Origin: Diplosphaera chodatii | Taxonomy: Eukaryota > Chlorophyta > Trebouxiophyceae > Prasiolales > Stichococcaceae | DNA length: 64,000 nt | Reading direction: 5' to 3' | Assembly: GCA_032358165.1 (NCBI GenBank) | Contig: JAALGY010000037.1 | Span: forward strand, 1,265,001-1,329,000 | In this document: piece after piece, positions 24,301 through 34,900 of the stretch | How the letters are laid out: every line of letters starts with the position of its first letter | Numbering within the stretch: position 1 is the stretch's first letter | The notes under the pieces: model-generated | The model's input: the letters and a program-made list of their open reading frames with translations, nothing else | What the model was told of the DNA's origin: nothing | Database searches by the model: none | Translations under genes and position numbers: made by a program

Positions 24301-27300
24301 GCCCCTACTCACAGTCATCTGCAAGCTCTAAGGTTCTGTCATCATGCTCACGCTCTTCACGTACCAATAAGCATGATGACCATGGCCACGATGCGCTCGG
24401 CAGTGTCGCTTGGCGTGATGTCGCCTGTGGAAGAGGGTGGTCGCATGATCATCCATGCAGACACTGCGGCATCAGCTCAGCGGGATGCGTCGACATGCTG
24501 AGGTGTTGCATCACGCCGCCCATTTGCAGGTGGGTTGACAGCGGCGCCTCACCATAGCCGATGGTGGTCACGGTGGTGGTGGCCCAGTAGATGGCGGCCA
24601 CAAACTGCGCGGGCTGGGACGCGGTCGTCAGATCCTCGCCGGCTGCACGGCCGCCAGCAGCACAGTCACGCAATGCACCACTGAGTATTTATAGACGCCG
24701 GGCCCGAGAGGCCCTACCCACAGAACGGCGTCCATGGGCAATTGCTCAGTGCAGGCGGTCGGCGCACCAGTGGCAATACGGGTGTGCATCAAAGCGACGC
24801 AGGCTCTGCATCAACGGTGTATGCTCAGTGATGAGCATGCGCATTCAGTGGTGGCTGGCTGTGCTCACAGACGTCTGCGAGCCACGTGTGCCCCGGCCGG
24901 ATGCCGTCCACGCGCGCCGTGTAGTACCAGACGCAGCCCAGCAGGTTGATGACCAATGCCTGCAGTACTCAAGGGGCACTCAGCAGACCACGCCACATCA
25001 CAGGCGCCCTCCTTTCTGCACTGCATGAATGTGGAAGGCGTGCAGGGGATGCACGTCAAGGCTCCGGACACACGCAGCCACTTGTGCAGCGTGATGCGCT
25101 TGCAGGAAGCAAGTGTGCTGGCAGCCTGCTTGCAGCTTTCGAAACCCTATACCATTAACCCGCACCGTGGTGAAGGTCAGGTTGAGGAAGTAGCCCAGGC
25201 CGTGCGGCAGCCACCGAACAGCGGTTGGCATGAACGACTGCTTGAGCGCCGCCTGCGGACACCAGCACCAAAGAACGTGCAGCGTGCGCTTCAAAGGCGG
25301 CAGGCAGGTCTCGCACAGTAGATCATGCTGGGTACGCATGACAGACCATTGGGCACACAACACTGTACAAGTCATGTGCACTGTGTGGCGACCCTATATG
25401 TGCTGTACATGCAGGGTGAGTCTGGGATGGTGTGCAGGCAAAGAGCCGGGGCACAGCTCTGCAGCAGGATGCTGACCCCGAACCCTGAAACCCTGATGGA
25501 CTCACTCTGAAGACGCGGATGAGCCGGCACAGCCGGAACACGCGCAGCGCATTCACCACGTTCAGGACGTTCTGGCTGGCTGAGCTGCCGGCTATGGCAA
25601 CCACAAACACCTGCAGCTCAGCAAATAGACCATCAACGCCTGTTCTCAGACAGGGTTGACGCGGACAGCATCATAATGCGCAGCCTGTCTTCAGACGGCA
25701 GCCACAGAAATAGTGCATTGAAGGACCTGAGCACACCGACACGCAGACCGCACCTCCACCCAGAGCGGCCCTGTGGCGAGGACGTCGATGGCGAGCGTGC
25801 CGTGCAGCAGGTAGTGCTTGGCCACAATCTTGCGGTCCATGACCACCGCCTGCCGCAGGTTGTGCACGATGACCAGGCCCGTGCAGAAGGTGACGATGAT
25901 GTCCATCGTGAAAATGACGGCTGCACAGCACCATGAGATGGTGCTCATTCAACATCTTGGGCCTGGTGCTGTGTCGTGGTAACCTCTGTGCATCTGGTTG
26001 CATGATCGCTTGGGGCAACACATGTGCCTCGACGCCTGTCTTGGCAGCATACAGAAGTTCGAGCGCAGCATCGCTTGCACAAGGCTGGCAAGCGTCGTTG
26101 TAACATGGGCTGACCTGCGACAGTGTCTGTAATGGTGACCCAGTTCCAGCTGCGATGAGGCAGGGACAACATCGGGCGCTTGACGGAAGATATTCGCAGC
26201 AGCTCAGCATGCGCAATGTCCTGCATGCGGCCAGTGCACAGTCGCAGCAGCACCGGACCTGGTCAGCGGGATGTCGAAGATGGTCGTCACCGGGATGAAG
26301 AACGCCGAGTACGTGCAGTCCTGCAAGCAGGCGGTGGCTGGCGTGAATGCACATTCACATGAGCTCCACCCGTCCATACACACGAGTCTTGATGCACCTC
26401 GACACCATGCAGGTGCCTGGCACGTCCTTGTGAAGCCTTTTCGAACTCTAGTAAAAGGCAAGGAAGTTTTGAGTTCTTTTCCGTAATGCAAAACAGCAGA
26501 CGGCGGGGCTGTCTGGACGTCCACCATGACGCCGACGACGATGCCGACGAGGATGGGCGTCGCGGCCGTGGGGTACAACATGGGAATGCGCTCCCACAAA
26601 TAGCGCCACCAGGGCACCCCCACCACGGCCTCCAGGCGCGGGTGCCTGTGCCTCCTGCAGCCCGCAGGAGCGCTGCAGTGAGTGCTCTGCGGGCGCGTGT
26701 GCGGCTGAGGTCCAGCGGCTGTGCCGTGGAACTGAGGCGTTTGCACAGACACAGCAGCGCTTGCACCAGCCTCCTGGTGCAGCCAGGAGTCCTGCAGCAT
26801 ACGAAGCCCTGCGCTCCTGGGCGTCAGCGGAGCTGGGTCTGGCCGCAGGTGCGTTCGCACCAAACCCCAGCCCAGGCGGCCACGCACCAGCCGCCTGCGG
26901 GGCGGGGCCCGAGCAAACACCTACGGCTGAGGGTCCTAAACCCTGCCTCTGGCCTGAACCCTGCCCTGGACCCCACCTGCGGCCGCGCAGGGGCGTCAGG
27001 CGCTGCGTGACGGTGCCGATGACGATGCTGGGCCGCAGGCCGCGCTCCTTCCGCCGCTCCTGCCTCGCCGGGTCCGTGTACCTGCACAAACGAATGCCGT
27101 CCGCTGTGCCATCCGCTGCATGCAAGGGGTCATTTGGGAGCGCAGCCCCCTGCCGTCACACTCGGGTGTGCGGACACACGTGTTAAGAGGCCCCTTACTG
27201 GGATGCATCGTAGTAAACCCTGAAGTTGATTTGAGAACAGAGCGCACCGCTCCCACAGGTCCCGGCTGACGTTGACCTCCTTTGCCAGGCTGGCCTTGTA

Positions 27301-29485
27301 TAGCTCTGCAGGGAGCAGGAGGCAAACGGGGTAAGGGGCCACCCGGTAACAGGCTCTGCACGCAGCTGGCGTTTGCAGAATACAACCACATGCCCACTAC
27401 CCCACATGCCGGCAAAACCACGTGCCCGCCACACACGACGCTCTTCTGCGGACTGCCTGGACAGTGTGCACCCAGCGCAAAATCCTGCTCGAGCTGATCA
27501 GGAGGCGCCTCGCCATGTGTGTGTGCAAGCGGCGGGGTGGAGGCCAGCGGCGACTCGACCCTTAAACCCTGAGCCGTATATCCGGGTACAGACCTGAGAT
27601 GTGCTCCTGGGTCCAGTCCTCCAGCTTGTCCTGGCTGATGAGCCCACCGACGCCGCCGCCGCCGCCGCGCATCGTCTTGCCGCCGCGACCTGCAGGCACA
27701 GCCACACACGAGATCGGCGACAGCCGTGGACATTGGAACACACACAACCCGTTGTGCCTGCTGCCTGATGCCCTCGCTCCGCCGCCTGCGGCCCGTCTCG
27801 CCTGGGATGACGACCTTGAACTTCGGGTAAAAGGGATACAGCTGCAGTTGCATCTGCTCCAAACTTGGCAAGATTTACGCTCGCATTAAGACCACAAAGG
27901 TTCCAGGCACCAGGTTGACAGAAATATCCTCCGGATGTTGCCCTTCGCTCACCGGAGCCGCCGTTCTCTTCGCCGGCGTCGCCGCTGAGTGTCGCGTCCT
28001 CATCGCTGGTCATGTTCATGTCGTCCGGCGACAGCAGAGTCTGCTTCCGGTCAGCATCTGCGTGATGCAGCAAGTGAGATGACGTCAAAACTTTGACCAA
28101 ATGGTTGACTGTCCGCTGCAAGTACTGGTCACATCATGATATGATGCCGAAAAGATGCAGCGTGGATGAGCGTACACTTGTGCTGCTATTGGTGCTGCGT
28201 CAACATGCAGCCGGTGCTGGTTCAAGTGCATCTGCTGGCGCCGTCATCTCAGCTGTTGCCGTGGCGGTAGCCTGTTTCACAAAGGAGTGCATGCGCAGAT
28301 GGTTCCTGTGCAGTGGGTTGTCCCTGTACCCTGGGTGAGGTTTGCTGCCATGCTGCTGCCATCCGACATGTTCACACCTAGTTTACCTCTGCTGTTGTCA
28401 GCCGAACTGCTCACCTATGTCGAGCACCCGGCCCTGCTCCCATGCTGCTGCCGTCCAAGATTCTCACACCTGCTTCACTGGGTACTTCTGCCATTAACAG
28501 CCGAACCGCTCACCTATGTCGAGCACCCAGTCCTGCTCCACCTGGGCGTCCACCGACTGAGCTCTCTGACAAACTGCTGCCATCTACTTCTGCGAAGCTG
28601 CTCTACTTCTGCAACTGATTTTCTCAGTCGTTACCTATGTCGAGCACCCGGTCCTGCTCCCATGGTGCTGCCGTCTGACATTGGCACACCTACTTTACTT
28701 CTGCTATTGACAGCCGAATCGCTCACCTATGTCCAGCACCCGGTCCTGCTCCACCTGGGCGTCCACCGCGCGCTCGAATGCCTCCTCATCCGCAACCTGC
28801 GGCGAACGGGCGTTGCGGTGCAGCAGGCTGCGCCGCCGCCGCTGCCGCAGCTTCGGATCCACGGCCGCGGTGCCTGCGCGGGCGCGGCGACATGCGTAGG
28901 CCTCACATGTCGTCATGCGTCGAGCACACAGCCTGCAGTGCTCTGTGGAAGTCAGGCCTGGTTATGCGCTTCTGGAGCCAGCAGTCCGCCCCTGCACCTG
29001 CTGCAACAGGGCATGGCGTGAGCTTGAGCATGCAGCTGCGCGCTTGCGGCCGTGGAGCCCTGGCCCCTGCGCCCACCTGACATCCGGTGCTCGTCGATGG
29101 CGTCCGCCAGGTGCCCTGCCTCCGACATCGTGATGCTGTGGCCGTGCGAGCGGCTGACGTCGCCGCTGCCGCTGGGGCTGTGGCGCGGCCGCCCCTCGCC
29201 ATCCGACCCGATCTGCACCGCCACATGGCCGCTGGCGCCGGGCTGCGCTGTGTCGCCGCCGCCGCCGCCGCCGCCCCTGGCTATGCCAAGCTGCGCGCTG
29301 TCGAGGTTTGGGATTCCCGCGCTCCCGGCCCGCGCCTGCTGCGAGCGCAGCCGCGACAGCAGCCGCAGCAGCGCCGGCTCCGAGGCGGTGTTGTCGTTGC
29401 TGCCAGGCTGTTGGGGCACGCCGCCGCCGCCGCCACCGCTATTGGGACCGGCGGCGTGGCCGCCGCCCGGGCTGCTGCCGCTCAT
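18336..29485 (-). CDS. Voltage-gated K+ channel with cyclic-nucleotide-binding-like domain
   Basis: About 34 exons join in phase (near 1,384 residues); ATG 29485, stop 18336. Key exons: 29077-29485, 28727-28873, 26977-27081, 26525-26654 and 26259-26320 (S1), 25754-25920 (S2-S3), 25506-25610 (S4), 25166-25252 (S5), 24553-24642 (pore), 24365-24424, 24209-24258 (S6), 23514-23617, 23121-23241 and 22838-22961 (CNBD), 19318-19766, 18965-19069, 18336-18458. S4 has arginines every third residue (LRVFRLCRLIRVFR). The filter reads TTIGYGDI across an exon junction, a K+-selective type. The CNBD contains LQPGHDLCQQG and VLGEAALLA. This is the EAG/plant-Shaker/HCN layout, for gated K+ flux across a membrane. 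The N-terminus is Gly/Ser-rich. After the CNBD come about 600 residues of unknown function, including Gln and Pro runs and a charged helical end. The junction 23514/23241 uses a GC donor. Confidence 0.9.
18762..19005. repeat. Degenerate copies of an exon end and its donor in the following intron
   Basis: The 3' end of exon 18965-19069, together with its splice donor, reappears twice downstream on the minus strand at about 18847-18893 and 18762-18798. The middle copy keeps a GAGTCG|GTGAGC donor; the other has lost it. The copies are imperfect, with small indels and substitutions. Confidence 0.7.
22974..22999. repeat. Telomere-like TTTAGGG motifs inside an intron
   Basis: Plus-strand GGGTTTAGGTTTTAGGG continues into a further TTTAGGG. 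It lies just upstream of the acceptor of K+ channel exon 22838-22961, so the transcript carries the CCCTAAA strand there. Confidence 0.8.
28350..28752. repeat. Tandem 91-92 bp repeat containing an exon end and splice donor
   Basis: Units begin near CATGCTGCTGCC (28350 and 28441) and CATGGTGCTGCC (28661), each about 91-92 bp. A further partial copy lies near 28530-28660. Each includes the segment that at 28727-28752 is the true exon end (minus strand, ATAG|GTGAG); the other copies keep an ATAG|GT donor. Confidence 0.8.
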
Positions 29486-30263
29486 CGCATGCTAAAATAA
29501 CACGACCTAATTCTGCTGCTTGAGCTGGCCCGCTGCAGCAGTTGGCGCTTGGGTCAATGATGCTATGGCCGCTGGCTGACGCTGCGGCTGCCCTGCCAGT
29601 CTGGCTTGTACTGTTGCAGTCGCACCAGACCGTGCCTCAGGCTCCAACGCTCTGTTTCACAGGTCCTTGTTCAGCGTGCTGTGCTGACCACGCTCCTGAC
29701 GCCCGTACAGCGGGCAGGAAGTGCTTCCCCGTGCTTGATGCCACCCAGGACAACTTCAGGCTGTGCTCATGCAGCGCTGCAGTTCGAAGTGCGACAAGGA
29801 AGAGCGGCACTGCCGGAGGTATCAAGTATGAAAGTGCTTAGGTTACACGCGTTCGGGCTATCGATGCTGAACATGCACAGACTGGCAGTGCACAGTACCA
29901 CGCAATCAGCAGCGCAGCTCGCAGGGCTATGAGGCTGATGCGGTAGATTGTAGAGTTGACAAACGACTGCAATGCTCGTCACGGCGCCCAGGATCCGCTT
30001 GCTGCACCTGTGCTCCAGCTTGGAGATTATGGTTACGTAGCTGCACGTGGGCAACGGCGGCCCATGCGGCGGCGAATGCCAACAGGCTGCACCATTGATG
30101 GCTCAGGCCCTTAACGGTGGGCCAGGAACTCATTCTGACAATCTCCGGTGCGTTGCTGCTGGAGCGGGGTGATTGGCCCACATCAGCAGTTTTGCAGGCT
30201 TCAACAGGTGTGTTAGTCAACGTTATCAGAGCAGCCCAGCGACCTGCGTGCTCGCACAGCAAC
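29486..30263. other. Divergent intergenic region
   Basis: Between the K+ channel start (minus) and the small plus-strand gene starting MGNWIG. No supported coding sequence was found; it probably holds both promoters. Confidence 0.5.
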
Positions 30264-31544
30264 ATGGGGAACTGGATAGGCCGCGACAGGGACCAGGAAG
30301 GGCCACCTGCAGCGCACAAGGTGCAGGATGTGCTGGAAATCAATGTGTACTCCGCGTTTCTGTTGATGGTATGCGGCAACTTCAGTAGACCACCTCATGG
30401 AGCCCCCAGGAATGCCATGCATTGCTACATCAAGCATGGCAGACGGTACACTGTACAGGTGGCACCTGCAGAAGCTTGCATTTACAAAACGCAATGAGGT
30501 TGCTTGCGTGCGTGCAGCATCGGCCGCTGCCAAAGACGGTGGACGGCATCCCAGCGGACTGGGTTGAGGGCGACATCGCTGCGCGCCAGCCAAACCTGGA
30601 GGGTGACTTGTTGCATGTCACTATGGGGCTACTGCACCAGCAGTGCGATGCCTCCTCGGCAGGCGACAGCAGTTCGACACCTTGCAGGCTGCCTCGAGTT
30701 CCAGCAGCTTCCCAATACAAGTGGCGGTCAGCTCCTTTTGTGCCCTTGCAACATTGCACTCAAGCCAGTAATCACTTGCAGCATTGGCCTGCAGCGTGCG
30801 CGTTCGAGGCGATGACGGTGCAGCGGTGCCTGTTCCTCAACGACTACGACATCAGCCGCTGCAAGCTTGAGATTGCGGTGAGCGACACCAGGGAAATCCG
30901 AAGGCCGTCAAATTTCTATGGGATCTGCCCAGTCACTTGAGCTCAACTACATTGTGCAAGCACCACTTGCGTCTTTTCAGTCAATGCCATTGAAGTGGAT
31001 GTTGAGCAATGCAAACAATGCATGCACATATGTACACACGACACACGATCCTGTTGGACTGATCATCGTTTGTGACACCTGCGGTGCTGCAGAACCTCAA
31101 GGAGTGCTGCGGGCATGGATTTGAGGGCAAGTCCGTCCACTGTGGCTTTCCAGATGTGCGGCGGTGCGCTCCGACCGAAACGGTCTCCTACTACTACAGA
31201 GTACATGTTCCCTGCGCCAGTAAAGCTCTGCATGGTCTGCACAATGCCACAGCAGGCTGGCCAGAATGATGTGCCGCGTGCATCGTTCTATGCATCCTGA
31301 TCTGCTGCTTCCGGTGCCATGCAGCGCCTCCAAGGAGCCCACTACAATGGCTGGCAGGGTCGGTGGTTGGTTGAAGGGGTAGTCGTGAGAAGTCGCAGCA
31401 GGACGAAAGGTGTTGACTGCGAAAGTACCTTGCCGAGTCATCTGCACGGTTGCGGAGTGTTGCACGCCTGGCTTTCAGCAAAACGATGGCGATCCGGACC
31501 CTGTGGTGTTGCATATTGATCATTTCAGAGCCTGCCACAGATAG
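30264..31544 (+). CDS. Small protein of unknown family, possible N-myristoylation site
   Basis: Six exons join in phase (166 residues): 30264-30368, 30518-30602, 30795-30877, 31093-31200, 31325-31378, 31479-31544. All donors are GT and all acceptors end in CAG. The product begins MGNWIGRDRDQEG; Met-Gly followed by a small residue at position 6 fits the N-myristoylation pattern, which would place it on a membrane. Later segments are VLEINVYSAFLLM, DGIPADWVEGDIAARQPN, FLNDYDISRCKLEIA, RLQGAHYNGWQGRWLVEG and VVLHIDHFRACHR. Eight cysteines are spread through the middle and end. I recognise no domain. The gene sits in the opposite orientation between the two K+ channel paralogs. Support comes only from the consistent splice chain, so a single-species prediction error cannot be excluded. 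Confidence 0.58.
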
Positions 31545-31914
31545 CGGGCTTGGGTTACGACTGTGTGTGGCATGGCGAGGCTATCTGCCTCACAGCGTCA
31601 TAAGGCTGATGTTTTGTGGACTCAAATTTACACGGGCCTGCTGCAGAAGGGAGACAGGTCATGTGGCTGAACCTCGTGCAGACAATGGAGCTGTGCGCAT
31701 GCAGAGCTCCGCAAGTGCATACGCCACAGCACGAAGCTGTCACATCTCGTCAGCTGCCGACTGCCGTCTGCCTCGTGTGCACATTCAAAAAGCCACCGTG
31801 CAGCCATGAGCTTGCTAGCCGCAACAGCCAGAGCGGCGCGGCTGTGGCTCCCCCTCAGCAACGGCACTCGCCTCTTGCTCCAGCAGCGCAGAGATCTGCA
31901 GTCAGCACAGCACC
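31545..31914. other. Convergent intergenic region
   Basis: Short 3'-to-3' gap between the small plus-strand gene and the second K+ channel. No supported coding sequence. Confidence 0.5.
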
Positions 31915-34900
31915 TCACAAACCGACTCTGCTGCTGCCACCACCACTGCGACGCAGGCTACTGCTTCGTTCAGAAACAGCAGAGTCAGTCAGATCCTTCA
32001 GAAGGGCTACACCGAAAGGGGCACACAGGCGCATGTGTGGCCCTTCTCCCTCACCTTCTCCAGAGTCGGCATGACCAGATCCCGGCGGCCGCCCAGCGGC
32101 TCCATGTCCGCCCCCGGTTCGCCGACGACCTTGGCCGCCACACTCTGCGCAGTCGAGGCAATGCTGATGTCGACCACACTTCAAGCACTGTTGCAAGGCA
32201 GCTAGCTGGCATGGTCTGCTGGATGTTCGACATCTGATGTTCGACATCTGGCTGGTCAGGGACTGAGCGGGAAGCGGCAGTCCGTAGGAGCGTCATGCAG
32301 GAAACTAGACACAGCTCCAACCCACACCTTGTTGCTGTCGTCAGGGGGGCGCAGCTCGAGCCGCAGCTGGTCTATGAGTTCCTCGGCGCTGGCACCATTC
32401 CGCGTCAGCTGCCGCCTGCGTCCACACACCCAACAGGGTCGCAGTTGCAGAGGGCTGTCAGGGTCTACATGAATGGTTTGCTGAAAATTGGCAGATTGCA
32501 TCAACCAAGCTGCTTGTGTGCAACTGCTCAGCACAAAATTAGACGTAGGCTGCATGCAGACATCGGTGTTGTGACTGTGATGCATGTGTTGTCAGGATAG
32601 ACGTAGTTGCTAGTGATGACTGCTCGGTGCAGGTCAATCTGGGACGACTGCTTGGTGCAGGTTGCTCCGGCAAAGTGCTCACACTCGAGCCTTCTCCATG
32701 CTGCGCAGCAGCTTGCGGGCCGTCTGCACGAAGTGCTCCGAGAGGTCGTCCAGCATGCCCGGCTGCAGCGACGGCATGCGGAGCACATCGCTGACGCTCA
32801 GCTCCCAGAGGTTGCAGGATGTCCACGCCCTGTATGTAGGAGGACATCTAGTCAATGCACAGCTGGCACCCTGGACAAGAAACGGACATCTCACTACCTA
32901 GCAACAGAGCATGAACTGCCGACCTGGACCAGAGCCAACTCACGCACACAGTTTGATCATGGTGACAGTGCATATCGGCATTCGTTTGCTAAATGACCGC
33001 CAGAAGGGCAGCGGGCGGCTTTTCACGTTAATGACATGGGCTGATGTGTACATTGCCTCGCCGTGTACAAAATCAGCAAACAGGATTCACCCGTTGTTTG
33101 CAAGGGTGCAGATGCATAGGCAATATACACAGCAGACACTGCTCATCGTTTGACATGTGCGAAGCAGGTGCGCTAGACACGCTGCATCACGCATGTGTGC
33201 GCACAGATTGGCGTTCGCAGGAGCCAGTGCAGCACTTCGTGAGTGTCCTGTGCCACACCTGTATGTCAGCGGGCGGGAGGCGGGAACATTGGCAAGTGCT
33301 GCCAGCAGTGCAGTTTCGCCGAGCACCGACGGCGCCGTGACGCGTGCCATGCTCTGCCCATGCTGAATCGCCAGAATGGAGCCTGCATCACAGTAAGCAG
33401 CATGCCCGGCAGAGACGCTGACTTGCTGCGTGCACATGCCAAGGATAAGGTGCTGCACATGCACCTGTTGACTCACGCTTCCTCGCCGCAACAGCAGCGA
33501 CATGCTAACCATCTACCGTGTGCAGTATGTTGTGCTGATGAGGAGGCCATCATCAAGACCTGCAGACAATGGTTTTCAGGAAACTTATGCGGACAATCAG
33601 CCACGAACCTTCGGTCAGGAACCACAGGCGGTCGGCGGGGGCGCCCTGCTGGCACAGGTCGTGCCCCGGCTGCAGCGCCGCCGGCCGCATGCAGCTGGAC
33701 AGAACCAGCCATGCGCGGGAGCCCAGTGCCTGCGCGTACATGTATATGTATGAGCAGGGATGCCTTGCACAAGCATGCCGGTGGCAGGGCCGCAGTGTCC
33801 CAGAGGAGATTGCCACGGCACAGACTCGCACCCGCACCTTGCACTCACATGCACAGCTGTGCATCTGCAGCATTGCTCACCTGGCCCAGCCCGGAGTTGG
33901 CGACGCAGGGGCGGGTGCGGTAGCGGGCCACCTTGCCCCGAAGCGCCGCCGGCAGGTCCCCAAAGAACTCGGTATCGTTGTAGGCTGCAGAAGATGACAG
34001 AACAGAGCTCTTAGTTATCGATCTTGACCGGATGGCAGCATTGCCAAGATACACAAGGACCATCGTCTGTCCATCTTTCGCGATGGTACTGTGCACCCTG
34101 ATTGCAGCTCAAGACGCAGATGGCAGGTGACACAAGTGTGATGCACAGCAGCAGCACCTGTATGGCGGGTCCAGACGTCAGAGTAGTAGGCCGTGATCTC
34201 AGCGCGCATGTTGCGCGGCAGGCTGCGCGCCTCCATCCACCTGCAGGACGTCGCAATCCGCATGCAGAACCATCAAGGAGTTTGCCGACCGTATGGCCAC
34301 AACTGGGGACGGCATGTCGATTTGCAAGGCTTGCAGCTGATGAGCATTAACATCGGTCACACAAAAACTGCTACCTGTCGACGCTCTCCATCTTCCCGCG
34401 GAACAGCTTGCCGCGCTGGGCACTGGCGCTGGCACTCTGCAGTCAACAGCGAGCTCACACGATCACCATGTCGAACCCGCACAGCTTGGGCTGCTGAACG
34501 TGTTGCGCTTCAGTTGGTGCCACCTCTGCCGTCATGCAGATGTGCCTGAACTGAGACCACCAATCCACAGCGGCCCACCTCGAGTGCCTCACTGATGGCG
34601 CTGATGATGAAGCCGAAGAACAGCACTCCTGCATCAACGGAAGTAGAGTTTAGCCTATCAGTGAGCATCAAGCGTGCCATCTGTGTGCTGTGATGCACTT
34701 GCTTGCTTCAACACTGACAGTCTGCCTGGACTAAACATGCTGAATGCAGGCCACATGCTGGCAACCGCAATGCCATAGGCAGATTGGACCGACCCAGAAA
34801 CATCGCGAACAGGCACACTACGCGCTCAGCAGTAGTGACTGGCACAATGTCACCTGCAGGCAGGCAATCAGAAACCCTGCGCTTCCTGCACATGTGTGGC

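Noticed and set aside
28287..29021. 244-codon plus-strand frame with repeated YVEHP segments
   Set aside because: It is produced by the 91-bp tandem repeat of a minus-strand exon end; composition and splice signals belong to the minus strand.
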